Below, piece after piece: positions 38,344-49,168 of a stretch of DNA of 64,000 bases. Origin of the DNA: Alkalibaculum sporogenes. Its GTDB lineage: Bacteria > Bacillota > Clostridia > Eubacteriales > Alkalibacteraceae. A program made the translations under genes and the position numbers. The notes under the pieces were generated by a model, which searched no databases, had not been told where the DNA came from, and saw only the letters and a list, made by a program, of their open reading frames with translations. Location of the stretch: assembly GCF_009362815.1 (NCBI RefSeq), contig NZ_WHNX01000012.1:1-64000 (forward strand), in the 5' to 3' direction. Within the stretch, counting starts at the first letter, position 1. Every line of letters starts with the position of its first letter.

Positions 38344-39270
38344 ATGCATGAATATGATACGATAATAGTTGGAGGTGGCCCAGCTGGGTTGTCGGCAGCA
38401 CTTTATTCATCTAGAGCTATGTTAAAAACCTTAGTATTAGAACAAGCCGCAGTAGGTGGTCAGATAACCTCTACTAGCGAAGTTGAAAACTACCTAGGCT
38501 CGATTAGTAGTAATGCTATAGACATAGTGACGAGGATGAAAGATCAAGCATTGGAATTTGGGTCAGAGATAAAAGCCGAAAAGTATAAATCATTGACCAA
38601 GAAGGACAATATTTTTCAAGTTACCACAGATAAAGGTTATTACGAATGTAAATCAGTTATTATTGCAACAGGTTCTCACTCTCAATATATTGGTTGTAAG
38701 GGAGAACAAGAGTTTACAGGATTAGGTGTTTCATACTGTGCAACATGTGATGCTAACTTTTTTAGAGGTTTAAATGTTGTAGTTGTTGGCGGTGGTGATT
38801 CTGCTGTAGATGAAGGTATATATTTAACTAAATTTGCAAATAAGGTTACGTTAATTCACAGAAGAGACGAACTTAGAGCTGCAAAATCATTACAAGAGAG
38901 AGCTTTTGCAAATCCTAAAATGGAATTTATATGGGACAGTACGGTAGAAGAAATAAAAGGTGATGGTATAGTTAAAGCCATCTTAGTAAGGAATATTAAA
39001 ACAAATGAAATAACAGAACTTCAAACTGACGGTGTATTTGTTTTCATAGGATATAAACCTAATTCCGATGAGTTTAAAGAAATAGTAAAGTTAGATGATA
39101 AAGGAAATATTATTTCAGATGAAAATATGCACACTAGCATACCAGGAATATTTGTAGCAGGAGATGTTAGAAATAAGATGCTAAAGCAAATAATAACAGC
39201 TGCGTCGGACGGAGCTATAGCAGCAATTAGTGCTGAGAAATATATAGCTGACTTAAATCAGAACCACTAA
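38344..39270 (+). CDS. trxB: Thioredoxin reductase
   Basis: 308 aa. FAD motif GGGPAGLSAALYSSRA at the N-terminus, redox pair CATCD (about residues 135-139), NADPH motif GGGDSAVDEG, and a second FAD motif GIFVAGDVRNK. It reduces thioredoxin with NADPH. GGAGG precedes the ATG. Confidence 0.93.
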   Translation: MHEYDTIIVGGGPAGLSAALYSSRAMLKTLVLEQAAVGGQITSTSEVENYLGSISSNAIDIVTRMKDQALEFGSEIKAEKYKSLTKKDNIFQVTTDKGYYECKSVIIATGSHSQYIGCKGEQEFTGLGVSYCATCDANFFRGLNVVVVGGGDSAVDEGIYLTKFANKVTLIHRRDELRAAKSLQERAFANPKMEFIWDSTVEEIKGDGIVKAILVRNIKTNEITELQTDGVFVFIGYKPNSDEFKEIVKLDDKGNIISDENMHTSIPGIFVAGDVRNKMLKQIITAASDGAIAAISAEKYIADLNQNH

Positions 39271-39284
39271 TTTCTAAAATTACT

Positions 39285-39344
39285 CCCTAGTACTATAGTT
39301 TTTTTAGTCATATTATGTATGAACTAAATTATACAGTACTAGGG
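39285..39344. repeat. 60-nt long hairpin after trxB
   Basis: CCCTAGTACT pairs with AGTACTAGGG at the base, and TTTAGTCATA with TATGAACTAAA near the tip. There is no T run at either end, so it is not a standard terminator; it may protect or process the transcript. Confidence 0.55.
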
Positions 39345-39411
39345 TAGTATTATGTTGACCGTAAAATAAGGATTATATAACAACGTAAGAACGTGAATGA
39401 GGAGTGAAATT

Positions 39412-40422
39412 TTGCATAAAAAGATATTTGTTTTGTTAATAACCATATACTTAGCCGCTTCATTAGTTGGATGTAATGCATCGAGTAGAGGTGAAAAAAA
39501 TATTGTGTTCATTACTGATATTGCTGGATTAGGCGATAAGTCTTCTAATGATACTGTCTATGAAGGGTTAAAAAGGGCTGAAGAAGAGTTTGACGTAGTT
39601 ATAAATGTTGTGGAATCAGAAACTATAGATAGTTACACACAAAATATAGCTGAACAATCTAGAGAGAATTATGACTTGATTATTACAGTAGGTTTACCTA
39701 TGGCATCGGCAGTAGCTGATGTGTCTGCAACATTTCCAGAACAAAATTATGTCACAATAGATGAAAGCATAGATCAAAGCAATATTGCTTCTGTTACATA
39801 TAAAGAACAAGAAGGGTCATTTTTATTAGGTGTAATAGCAGGACTTACAACTAAATCAAATATTATCGGGTTTGTTGGAGGAGTTAAAACAGATATTACT
39901 GAGAAATATGAGTATGGATTTAGAGCAGGTGTAAAATCTGTAAATCAAAATGCTGAAGTCTTAGTAGAATACATAGAAGCTTTTGACGAGATATCTTTAG
40001 GAAAAAATACTGCTGCGAGGCAATATGAAATAGGCGCAGATATTATTTATCATGTTGCAGGCTGGAGTGGATTAGGAGTGATTGAGGCTGGATCAGAGAA
40101 TGATTTCTGGGTGATAAATTCCCAAGAAGATCTACCAATAGTAGACACTGAAACTATTCTAGGGTCAATGATAAAAAGACTAGATACTACTGCTTACACT
40201 ATGGTGAAGTCAATAGTTGAAGGTAACTTTACTGCAGGTAAAGTAGAATTAGGTTTAAAAGAGGAAGTAATTGAGTTTAGTGACAAATCAAATAATATCT
40301 TGCCAGAAGTGATACAAGTTGCAAATGAATATAGAGAATTTATTATAAAAAATGAAATTAGAGTACCATTTGATGAAATTACCTATGATGAATTTGAAAA
40401 ATCACTAGTAAGTGGTCAATAG
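39412..40422 (+). CDS. BMP-family substrate-binding lipoprotein
   Basis: 336 aa. The signal peptide ends in the lipobox LVGC (Cys near residue 19), so it is anchored outside the membrane. The rest matches basic membrane proteins (PnrA/TmpC/Med type), which bind purine nucleosides for ABC importers: FITDIAGLGDKSSND, NYVTIDES and GVIAGL. TTG at 39412 is preferred over ATG at 39397 because GAGGAGTG lies seven bases before it. No ABC ATPase or permease gene is nearby, which is unusual; it might be a regulator like Med of Bacillus, or serve a transporter encoded elsewhere. Confidence 0.85.
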   Translation: MHKKIFVLLITIYLAASLVGCNASSRGEKNIVFITDIAGLGDKSSNDTVYEGLKRAEEEFDVVINVVESETIDSYTQNIAEQSRENYDLIITVGLPMASAVADVSATFPEQNYVTIDESIDQSNIASVTYKEQEGSFLLGVIAGLTTKSNIIGFVGGVKTDITEKYEYGFRAGVKSVNQNAEVLVEYIEAFDEISLGKNTAARQYEIGADIIYHVAGWSGLGVIEAGSENDFWVINSQEDLPIVDTETILGSMIKRLDTTAYTMVKSIVEGNFTAGKVELGLKEEVIEFSDKSNNILPEVIQVANEYREFIIKNEIRVPFDEITYDEFEKSLVSGQ

Positions 40423-40478
40423 CTCCTATAAGGCTAATAGATAAATAAAAAAGTAGGGAATAAAGAAGCTAGATAAAG

Positions 40479-40528
40479 ATATGAGCCAGAGGAATAGTGG
40501 CAAAGCTAATCCTTAGCCCATATTTTTT
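40479..40528 (+). terminator. Terminator after the BMP gene
   Basis: ATATG, GC and GGA pair with TCC, GC and CATAT in an interrupted stem, followed by seven T. Confidence 0.6.
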
Positions 40529-40565
40529 TGTCTGATATAAGTAAGCTCTATTATAATATGTTTGT

Positions 40566-41576
40566 TTACATGCTACGTGCTATGTACCTTGCTAAGTCTA
40601 CTACTCTGTTAGAGAAACCCCACTCATTGTCGTACCAAGAGACGAGTTTCACCATGTTGCTACCTATCATCATAGTAGAAAGTCCGTCTATTATTGAAGA
40701 GTGAGGATCTCTTTTATAATCTATAGATACTAATGGTTCATTTGAAAAATCAAGTATACCTTTTAAAGTAGACTTCGATGCCTCTTCTAGTACAGCGTTA
40801 ATCTCTTTTGTGCAAGTAGGTATTTCTAAATCGAATACTATATCTACAACAGATACTACACTAGTGGGTACTCTCATAGAGTTTCCATTAATTAATCCAG
40901 ACAAGGATGGTAAAACTTTACCTATTGCTAGAGCTGCACCAGTTGAAGTAGGAATGATAGATTCAGTTGCAGCTCTTGACCTCCTTAAATCGGAATGTGT
41001 ACCGTCTAAAAGTCGTTGATCATTTGTATAAGCATGTATTGTTGTCATTAGTCCTCTTTTAATCCCAAACTTTTCATCTATAACCTTACTAAAAGGGGCA
41101 AGACAATTAGTTGTGCAAGAAGCGTTAGATATTATATGATGTTTATCAGGTTTGTATTCTGATTCATTTACACCCATAACTATAGTTATATCTTCGTCCT
41201 TTGCAGGAGCGCTTATAATAACTTTTTTCACGCCATTTTCTATATGTTTTATGGCATTTTTTCTTTCAGTAAATTTACCTGTAGCCTCTATAACCATATC
41301 TATATTATAGTCAGCCCATGGAAGTTCATTAATATCTCTTTGTGCAGTGACATCAATTTTTTGACCATTGATTACTAGTGCATCTGTAGCGATTTCTACA
41401 GTACCATTAAATCTACCATAACATGAATCGTATTTTATTAAATGAGCTAGTAAATTTAAGTCTTTAGAGTGGTTTATTAATACTACTTCAACATCCTCTA
41501 TATTTTTTTCATGTAGGATTCTTAAAAAATTTCTTCCAATACGTCCAAAACCATTTATTGCAACTCGAATTGTCAT
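40566..41576 (-). CDS. GAPDH of the GapB (gluconeogenic) type
   Basis: 336 aa. The Rossmann motif GFGRIGR, catalytic Cys in [11 protein letters not shown] and His in TTIHAYTND are intact. The acidic residue that ends strand beta-2 in NAD-specific enzymes (IND in the other GAPDH here) is changed to INH, which favours NADP. With the segments DFSNEPLVSIDYKRDPHSSIIDGL and IIPTSTGAALA it reads like Bacillus GapB, used in gluconeogenesis. It is transcribed away from cggR and the glycolytic operon. A divergent promoter lies in the spacer. No terminator with a good T run follows on this strand. Confidence 0.9.
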   Translation of the reverse strand: MTIRVAINGFGRIGRNFLRILHEKNIEDVEVVLINHSKDLNLLAHLIKYDSCYGRFNGTVEIATDALVINGQKIDVTAQRDINELPWADYNIDMVIEATGKFTERKNAIKHIENGVKKVIISAPAKDEDITIVMGVNESEYKPDKHHIISNASCTTNCLAPFSKVIDEKFGIKRGLMTTIHAYTNDQRLLDGTHSDLRRSRAATESIIPTSTGAALAIGKVLPSLSGLINGNSMRVPTSVVSVVDIVFDLEIPTCTKEINAVLEEASKSTLKGILDFSNEPLVSIDYKRDPHSSIIDGLSTMMIGSNMVKLVSWYDNEWGFSNRVVDLARYIARSM

Positions 41577-41652
41577 TTATATCGACTCCCCTCAATAGTT
41601 GTGTACTACAATTGAAACATTATAATACACTTATAAGCATTAAACCATATAA

Positions 41653-41682
41653 AGTATAACACAAATGAATAAAAGTATGCAA
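41653..41682 (-). promoter_or_regulatory. Promoter of the GapB-type gene
   Basis: On the minus strand TTGCAT, an 18-bp spacer and TATACT. A further TATAAT nearer the gene could be an alternative. Confidence 0.6.
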
Positions 41683-41754
41683 CAAATCCCAATATCAAAT
41701 TTTGAATATATGCTCAAATATATGTTGTAAAATGCAATTATATTTATTTTTATG

Positions 41755-41783
41755 TTGATATTTCTATGTAGAGGTATTATAAT
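41755..41783 (+). promoter_or_regulatory. Promoter of the cggR-glycolysis operon
   Basis: TTGATA, a 17-bp spacer and a perfect TATAAT. Confidence 0.8.
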
Positions 41784-41785
41784 GT

Positions 41786-41823
41786 ACTTAACGACCCGGT
41801 GGGTCAAATAAAACCCACTAAGT
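41786..41823. promoter_or_regulatory. Inverted repeat at the cggR promoter start, candidate operator
   Basis: GTGGGT and ACCCAC face each other across eight bases (41799-41818), inside an outer ACTTA...TAAGT. It covers the first transcribed bases after the promoter, the place where CggR binds in Bacillus, though the sequence differs from the CGGGAC-type Bacillus operator. Confidence 0.5.
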
Positions 41824-41876
41824 TATTGAATAGAATATATGAATTTTGGAAATTAGTAATATCGGAGGATGATTAT

Positions 41877-42899
41877 GTGGAAAGTAAAGATTTTATAAGT
41901 ATTCAGAAAAAAATTATCCCAGAGGTAATTGATTTGATGGAACTTAGATATGATTTATTGCTATTTATTAAAGCTAATCAACCGGTAGGAAGAAGAAATC
42001 TTGCAAGTGAGCTATCTTTAAGTGAGAGACAAGTCAGAAATGAAATAGAATTTTTGCAAATACAAAATTTTGTTGAAGTTGAAAGACAAGGAATTCACTT
42101 AACTGAAAGAGGCGAAGAAATTCTTGTTCGATTGAAAGAAGTCATATATAGCTATAAAAATCTTGAAGACCTTGTGGAAAAAGTAAAAAGCAAGCTGTCT
42201 ATAAAAAAAGTATTTATTATACCTGGTGATAGTCAGAAAAACCATATCATTTTAGAATTTATGGGTCAATCAGCTGGAAATTATATTTCCAAGATTGTTA
42301 AACATAACTCTGTAATGGCAATCACTGGTGGTAGCAGTGTAGCAGCAGTAGCAAGAAATATTCCTGAAATGAATGTTCCAAGTGTTACTGTATTACCAGC
42401 ACGAGGTGGGATAGGCAAGAGTCATTCTACACAAGCAAATAGCATTGTAGCAACTCTAGCAGATAGGTTGCATGCTCAACCAGAAATGTTGCATTTGCCA
42501 GATAACATAGATAAAGAAATACTAGATGTACTAAAGGAATCACCAGAAATAAAGGAAGTGTTTGACAAATATCATGATATAGACATACTAGTTTTTGGTA
42601 TTGGTAGAGCAGATGTAATGGCAAAATGGAGGCATTTACCCCAAGAAAAAGTAAACAAATTAATGAATGAAAAAGCGGTAGCTGAAACTTTTGGACATTT
42701 TTTTAATTCTGAAGGGGATATTGTTTGTCCATCAAGTAGCGTAGGTATTAGCTTAGAAGAGTATCTAAGGATACCAAATATCGTGGCAATAGCTGGGGGA
42801 AAAGATAAATCACAAGCAATACAGGCTACATGTAAAATCAGAAATGATCTAGTTCTATTTACTGATGAATGTGCAGCTATGGAAATTTTAAAAAATTAG
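41877..42899 (+). CDS. cggR: Central glycolytic genes regulator CggR
   Basis: 340 aa, the same length as Bacillus CggR. The N-terminal winged helix (about 20-75; [20 protein letters not shown]) is followed by a SorC-type sugar-phosphate-binding domain with [10 protein letters not shown] and FGIGRAD. It represses the operon until fructose-1,6-bisphosphate rises. The GTG at 41877 is chosen since CGGAGG lies eight bases upstream and the protein then begins like CggR ([19 protein letters not shown]); a longer frame from 41799 would run across the candidate operator. gap follows 11 bp later. Confidence 0.93.
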   Translation: MESKDFISIQKKIIPEVIDLMELRYDLLLFIKANQPVGRRNLASELSLSERQVRNEIEFLQIQNFVEVERQGIHLTERGEEILVRLKEVIYSYKNLEDLVEKVKSKLSIKKVFIIPGDSQKNHIILEFMGQSAGNYISKIVKHNSVMAITGGSSVAAVARNIPEMNVPSVTVLPARGGIGKSHSTQANSIVATLADRLHAQPEMLHLPDNIDKEILDVLKESPEIKEVFDKYHDIDILVFGIGRADVMAKWRHLPQEKVNKLMNEKAVAETFGHFFNSEGDIVCPSSSVGISLEEYLRIPNIVAIAGGKDKSQAIQATCKIRNDLVLFTDECAAMEILKN

Positions 42900-42910
42900 G
42901 AGGAATTATA

Positions 42911-43912
42911 ATGGCGGTAAAAGTTGCAATTAATGGTTTTGGAAGGATTGGACGTCTTACGTTCAGATTAATGTTTGGAGATTCGAATTTCGATATCGTA
43001 GCTATTAATGATTTAACAGATGCTAAATCATTAGCTTACCTTTTAAAGTATGATACATCTCAAGGTAAGTTTGAGAAAGAAATTGAAGCAAAAGAAGGTG
43101 CTATCGTAGTAGATGGTAAAGAAATTAAAATTCTTGCTCAAAGAGATCCAGAGAATTTACCATGGGGAGATCTAGGCGTAGATGTTGTTATTGAATCTAC
43201 AGGATTCTTTGCTTCTAAAGATGGAGCAGAAAAACATATTAAAGCTGGTGCAAAAAAAGTTATTATATCAGCACCTGCAAGTGGTGATGTAAAAACAATA
43301 GTTTATAACGTAAACCATGATAGCTTAGATGGTACTGAAACAGTAATAAGTGGTGCATCATGTACTACTAACTGCTTAGCTCCAGTAGCCAAAATATTAA
43401 ATGATAATTTTGGAATTAAAAGTGGATTAATGACTACTATACATGCATATACTAACGATCAAGCTACATTAGATGGTCCACATAAGGATTTAAGAAGAGG
43501 TAGAGCAGCAGCAGCAAATATTGTACCTACTAGTACAGGAGCAGCAGCGGCAGTTGGCAAGGTATTACCAGAGTTAGTTGGGAAATTAGATGGAGGAGCT
43601 ATGAGAGTTCCTGTTACAACAGGTTCTTTGGTAGATTTAACACTGAAATTAGAAAAACAAGCAACAGTAGACGAAATTAATGCAGCAATAAAAGAAGGAG
43701 CTAATGAAACTTTAGGTTATACTACAGATCAAATAGTATCTTCAGATGTAATTGGAATAAAATATGGTTCATTATTTGATGGAACGCTTACTAAAATATT
43801 AGAAACTGATGGAGAACAATTAGTGAAAATAGTTTCTTGGTACGATAATGAAATGTCTTACACTTCTCAATTAGTTAGATTAACAAAGTATTTTGGTTCT
43901 ATTATTAAATAA
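42911..43912 (+). CDS. gap: Glyceraldehyde-3-phosphate dehydrogenase, NAD type
   Basis: 333 aa. It oxidises glyceraldehyde-3-phosphate to 1,3-bisphosphoglycerate. NAD fold GFGRIGR, Asp of AINDLTD at the end of beta-2 (NAD preference), catalytic Cys in [11 protein letters not shown] and His in TTIHAYTND. The ATG at 42911 has AGGAGG upstream; the longer frame reaching into cggR is not used. A hairpin with T run follows, so gap can be made more strongly than the genes behind it. Confidence 0.96.
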   Translation: MAVKVAINGFGRIGRLTFRLMFGDSNFDIVAINDLTDAKSLAYLLKYDTSQGKFEKEIEAKEGAIVVDGKEIKILAQRDPENLPWGDLGVDVVIESTGFFASKDGAEKHIKAGAKKVIISAPASGDVKTIVYNVNHDSLDGTETVISGASCTTNCLAPVAKILNDNFGIKSGLMTTIHAYTNDQATLDGPHKDLRRGRAAAANIVPTSTGAAAAVGKVLPELVGKLDGGAMRVPVTTGSLVDLTLKLEKQATVDEINAAIKEGANETLGYTTDQIVSSDVIGIKYGSLFDGTLTKILETDGEQLVKIVSWYDNEMSYTSQLVRLTKYFGSIIK

Positions 43913-43919
43913 ATATTAA

Positions 43920-43944
43920 GGGAAGGGTAAACCCTTCCCTTTTT
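43920..43944 (+). terminator. Terminator-like hairpin between gap and pgk
   Basis: GGGAAGGG pairs with CCCTTCCC around TAAA, followed by T. Within an operon this likely lets only part of the transcripts continue, or protects the cggR-gap messages. Confidence 0.8.
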
Positions 43945-43946
43945 TC

Positions 43947-43975
43947 TTGATATAAAATTATTATTATTGTATTCT
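43947..43975 (+). promoter_or_regulatory. Possible internal promoter for pgk
   Basis: TTGATA, a 17-bp spacer and TATTCT, just after the gap hairpin. The -10 matches at four of six positions. Confidence 0.4.
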
Positions 43976-44008
43976 GAATTAGGATACTAAAGAATAGGAG
44001 GAAATTGG

Positions 44009-45199
44009 ATGGCTAAGAAAAGCATTAAAGACGTTAATCTTAAAGGAAAGAAAGTATTGATGAGGGTTGATTTTAATGTGCCTTTTAACAATGAAAAAGA
44101 AATTACAGACAATGCTAGAATATTAGGAGCACTACCTACTATTGAATACATTCTTCAAGAAGGTGGAAAATTAATTTTGATGTCCCACCTTGGACGGCCA
44201 AAAAATGAACCAAACCCTAAATTCACACTTAAACCAGTAGCAGATGAGCTATCGAAATTACTAGATAAAACAGTAGTTTTTACTGGTGATGATGCAGTTG
44301 TAGGAGATAAAACAAAAGATATAGTTTCTAAGATGAACGATGGAGATGTTGTTTTATTAGAAAACACTCGATTTAGAAAAGAAGAAGAAGAAAATGACAA
44401 ACAATTCTCTAGAGAACTGGCTTCCCTCGGTGATATATTCGTAAATGATGCTTTTGGAGCAGTTCATAGAGCTCATGCTTCTACAGCAGGAGTAGCTGAA
44501 TTTTTACCTGCAGTTTCTGGACTTTTAATCGAAAAAGAACTTAGAATTATGGGTAATGCACTAGAAAATCCAGAACGGCCTTTTGTAGCTATCCTCGGCG
44601 GAGCAAAAGTATCAGATAAAATTGGAGTAATTAATAATCTTATTGATAAAGTAGATACTTTAATTATTGGTGGAGGAATGGCTTATACATTTTTGAAGGC
44701 TCAAGGATATGAAATAGGAACTTCTTTATTAGAAAAAGATAAAATTGACCTAGCTAAAGAATTAATGGACAAGGCAAGAGAAAAAGGTGTAGAGTTATTA
44801 CTACCAGTTGATATAGTGGTTACTAAGGAATTTGATGCTAATGCAGATTACAAAACTGTTAGTTCAGATTCTATTCCATCAGATTACATGGGACTTGATA
44901 TTGGTGAAAAAAGCAGAGTAGCTTTTAGTGAAACAGTCAGAAATGCTAAAACCACAATATGGAATGGACCAGTAGGAGTATTTGAATTTGATGCTTTTGC
45001 AAAAGGTACATTGGAAATAGCAAAAGCAATGGCAGAGTCAGATGCTACAACGATTATTGGTGGTGGAGATTCAGCTGCAGCCGTGAAAAAATTAGGTTAT
45101 GTAGATAAGATGAGTCATATCTCAACAGGTGGAGGCGCTTCATTAACTTATCTAGAAGGAAAACCATTGCCAGGTATAGAGGTTTTAGAAGAAGTATAA
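44009..45199 (+). CDS. pgk: Phosphoglycerate kinase
   Basis: 396 aa. It makes ATP from 1,3-bisphosphoglycerate. RVDFNVP and SHLGRP bind the substrate in the N-domain, and [11 protein letters not shown] with [13 protein letters not shown] binds nucleotide in the C-domain. AGGAGG precedes the ATG. Third gene of the glycolytic operon. Confidence 0.97.
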   Translation: MAKKSIKDVNLKGKKVLMRVDFNVPFNNEKEITDNARILGALPTIEYILQEGGKLILMSHLGRPKNEPNPKFTLKPVADELSKLLDKTVVFTGDDAVVGDKTKDIVSKMNDGDVVLLENTRFRKEEEENDKQFSRELASLGDIFVNDAFGAVHRAHASTAGVAEFLPAVSGLLIEKELRIMGNALENPERPFVAILGGAKVSDKIGVINNLIDKVDTLIIGGGMAYTFLKAQGYEIGTSLLEKDKIDLAKELMDKAREKGVELLLPVDIVVTKEFDANADYKTVSSDSIPSDYMGLDIGEKSRVAFSETVRNAKTTIWNGPVGVFEFDAFAKGTLEIAKAMAESDATTIIGGGDSAAAVKKLGYVDKMSHISTGGGASLTYLEGKPLPGIEVLEEV

Positions 45200-45212
45200 G
45201 GAGGAAGACTTT

Positions 45213-45956
45213 ATGAGAAAATCAGTTATAGCAGGGAATTGGAAATTAAATAATGATGTAAAAGCAACTAAAGAATTTTTATTTGAGCTAAGGGATAAAA
45301 TAAAAGATACTGAGGTAGAAGTGGTGGTATGCCCACCTTTTACTTCATTAAGTACAGCTGTTGAATTAGTCAAAGGTACTGATATTAAAGTTGGTGCGCA
45401 GAATATGCACTGGGAAACATCTGGAGCTTACACAGGGGAAGTATCAGGAGAAATGCTAGCAGAACTAGGTGTTGAATATGTAATAATTGGACATTCTGAA
45501 AGAAGACAGTATTTTAATGAGACGGATGAGACGGTAAATAAAAAGTTGATTAAATCATTAAAATTAGGACTTATCCCAATTATTTGCGTAGGAGAGAGCT
45601 TAGAACAACGAGAAAAGGGTATTCAAAAGGATATAGTTACAAAGCAAGTTATATCTGCATTTAAAAATGTCAACACCGAAGATGCTAAAAAAGTAATAGT
45701 AGCATATGAGCCAATATGGGCTATTGGGACAGGCATTACTGCAACCAGTGCACAAGCTGAAGAAGTGTGTGGATGGATTAGAGAAACTTTTGTTGAACTA
45801 TATTCAACAGATGTTGCACAAGTAATTAGAATACAATACGGTGGTAGTGTAAACAATGGTAATGTAAAAGAACTTATGAATATGCCTAATATTGATGGAG
45901 CGCTAGTTGGTGGAGCAAGCTTAAAATTAGACTTTGAGAACTTAGTTAAATACTAA
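45213..45956 (+). CDS. tpiA: Triose-phosphate isomerase
   Basis: 247 aa. The active residues are in GNWKLN (Lys), IGHSERR (His) and AYEPIWAIGTG (Glu), with the phosphate loop GGSVNNGN. It interconverts dihydroxyacetone phosphate and glyceraldehyde-3-phosphate. AAGGAGG precedes the ATG, 13 bp after pgk. Confidence 0.97.
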   Translation: MRKSVIAGNWKLNNDVKATKEFLFELRDKIKDTEVEVVVCPPFTSLSTAVELVKGTDIKVGAQNMHWETSGAYTGEVSGEMLAELGVEYVIIGHSERRQYFNETDETVNKKLIKSLKLGLIPIICVGESLEQREKGIQKDIVTKQVISAFKNVNTEDAKKVIVAYEPIWAIGTGITATSAQAEEVCGWIRETFVELYSTDVAQVIRIQYGGSVNNGNVKELMNMPNIDGALVGGASLKLDFENLVKY

Positions 45957-45958
45957 TT

Positions 45959-45991
45959 CTATTAGAAACTCGCGAAGCGTGTTTCTAATAG
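45959..45991. repeat. Short palindromic hairpin repeat, copy 2
   Basis: CTATTAGAAAC-CGC and GCG-GTTTCTAATAG pair with one T-T mismatch around a GAA loop. The tip AACTCGCGAAGCGTGTT is the same as at 18026-18042. No T run follows. It lies between tpiA and gpmI. Confidence 0.7.
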
Positions 45992-46046
45992 TTAGGAAAT
46001 AGGATTTTACTAGGAATAATAGCTTGTAGCTAGAGGAGGTTAGAAT

Positions 46047-47573
46047 TTGTTAAGTGCCTTAATAATTTTAGATGGATATGGATACTCAGATAATATTAGA
46101 GGTAATGCAGTAAGCGCTGCTAATACTCCTGTTTTAGATAGATTATGGGAAAAAAGTCCACATGCAATGTTAAATTGTAGTGGACTAGATGTTGGACTAC
46201 CAGAAGGTCAGATGGGTAATTCTGAGGTAGGCCATCTTAATCTGGGTGCAGGAAGAATAATTTATCAAGAGTTAACTCGGATTACTAAATCCATATCTGA
46301 TGGTGATTTTTTCGATAATATTGAATTAAACAATGCAATAGACAATGCAATTAACCATAATTCTTCTATACACTTAATGGGATTACTATCTGATGGCGGT
46401 GTTCATAGCCATATTGAACATTTGTATGCTCTTCTCAAGATGATTAAGAAAAGAGGAGTTAGGGACAATGTATTTATACACTGTTTTTTAGATGGTAGGG
46501 ATACCCCTCCTACGAGTGGTATTAATTATATAATCCAATTAGAAGAGCAAATAAAAGTAATAGGAGTAGGTGCTATTGCGAGTGTTTCAGGTAGATACTA
46601 TGCCATGGATAGAGATAACAGGTGGGAAAGAGTAAAACTAGCGTATGATGCTATGATAAATAACACTGGTAAATTCGCAAATACAGCTTTAGAAGCTGTA
46701 AGAGATTCGTACAAAGATCAAATTAACGATGAGTTTGTACTACCTACAATTATTGGTGATAAAAATGATAAAAGAGGCCAAATAAAGGAACAAGATTCAG
46801 TGGTATTTTTTAACTTTAGACCAGATAGAGCTAGACAGATGAGTCGTGTTCTAACAGATCAAAACTTTAACTCTTTTGTTAGAAAAAAAGGATACCAACC
46901 CTTACATTTTGTATCTTTGACTCAATATGACACCACATTAGATCAAGTGCATGTTGCATATAAACCACAGACTATAACTCATACACTAGGTCAAGTTATA
47001 AGTGAACATGGTTTAACTCAACTTAGAATTGCAGAAACTGAAAAGTATGCACATGTGACATACTTTTTTAATGGAGGAGAAGAGAAAGAGTATGTAGGTG
47101 AAGATAGGATATTAGTTCCATCACCGCAAGTAGTAACCTATGACTTAAAACCTGAGATGAGTGCTTATGAAGTTGCCCAGAGAGCTGTTAAAGCCATAAG
47201 TGAAAAAGATTACTCATTAATAGTTTTAAACTTTGCGAACTGTGATATGGTTGGGCATACAGGTATATTTGAAGCTGCGGTAAAGGCTGTAGAGACAGTG
47301 GATGAATGCTTAGGTAAGGTAGTCGCAGCTATTGAAAAAAAAGGTGGATGCGCTTTAATAACAGCAGATCATGGTAATGCAGAGCAAATGTTAGAAATAA
47401 CTGATGACAAGCCTTTTACTGCACATACTACTAATCAAGTAAAATGTATTTTAGCTGGGAAAAATGATGTAAGCCTTGTTGATGGAAAACTTGCAGATCT
47501 AGCACCTACAATCTTAGATATATTAAATATAGGTAAACCACTGGAAATGACTGGTGTATCAATAATAAAGTGA
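46047..47573 (+). CDS. gpmI: Phosphoglycerate mutase, 2,3-bisphosphoglycerate-independent
   Basis: 508 aa, Mn-dependent. The phosphoserine site is in QMGNSEVGHLNLGAG, and metal ligands are in TADHGNAEQM and HTTNQVKCI. It converts 3- to 2-phosphoglycerate. The TTG start (GAGGAGG upstream) gives a slightly short N-terminus beginning LSALIILDGYGYSDN. Fifth gene of the operon. Confidence 0.96.
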   Translation: MLSALIILDGYGYSDNIRGNAVSAANTPVLDRLWEKSPHAMLNCSGLDVGLPEGQMGNSEVGHLNLGAGRIIYQELTRITKSISDGDFFDNIELNNAIDNAINHNSSIHLMGLLSDGGVHSHIEHLYALLKMIKKRGVRDNVFIHCFLDGRDTPPTSGINYIIQLEEQIKVIGVGAIASVSGRYYAMDRDNRWERVKLAYDAMINNTGKFANTALEAVRDSYKDQINDEFVLPTIIGDKNDKRGQIKEQDSVVFFNFRPDRARQMSRVLTDQNFNSFVRKKGYQPLHFVSLTQYDTTLDQVHVAYKPQTITHTLGQVISEHGLTQLRIAETEKYAHVTYFFNGGEEKEYVGEDRILVPSPQVVTYDLKPEMSAYEVAQRAVKAISEKDYSLIVLNFANCDMVGHTGIFEAAVKAVETVDECLGKVVAAIEKKGGCALITADHGNAEQMLEITDDKPFTAHTTNQVKCILAGKNDVSLVDGKLADLAPTILDILNIGKPLEMTGVSIIK

Positions 47574-47627
47574 AATACTGCGTGTTAATGCGGACAAATA
47601 AGTAATGATTTTGAAAGGAGAATTTAA

Positions 47628-48917
<1,290 letters not shown>

Positions 48918-48934
48918 TTGAACACCCTGATTAT

Positions 48935-48964
48935 CCTCTATCTTAATTTAAGATAGAGGTTTTT
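48935..48964 (+). terminator. Terminator of the glycolytic operon
   Basis: CCTCTATCTTAA is mirrored by TTAAGATAGAGG, followed by five T. Confidence 0.85.
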
Positions 48965-49103
48965 AAATATGTGAAGGCAATGCAATGAGTCAAATATCTG
49001 GATGTAGGCTATGAACGATTATTCAAAAACCAGAAAATATTGATAAAGTAAGTCTTTTGTTTCTTATAAAAACGATATATAGAGAAACACTTAACAATAT
49101 TAT

Positions 49104-49132
49104 TTGATATTAGATATATACTGTGATACAAT
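49104..49132 (+). promoter_or_regulatory. Promoter of secG
   Basis: TTGATA, a 17-bp spacer and TACAAT, about 35 bp before the gene. Confidence 0.65.
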
Positions 49133-49168
49133 ATTTTTGTTAATCATTTATTAATAAGAGGTGCGAAA

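Noticed and set aside
41799-41876. Longer CggR start at GTG 41799
   Set aside because: It would begin almost at the transcription start and inside the candidate operator, and lacks a ribosome site; GTG 41877 gives the 340-aa family length.
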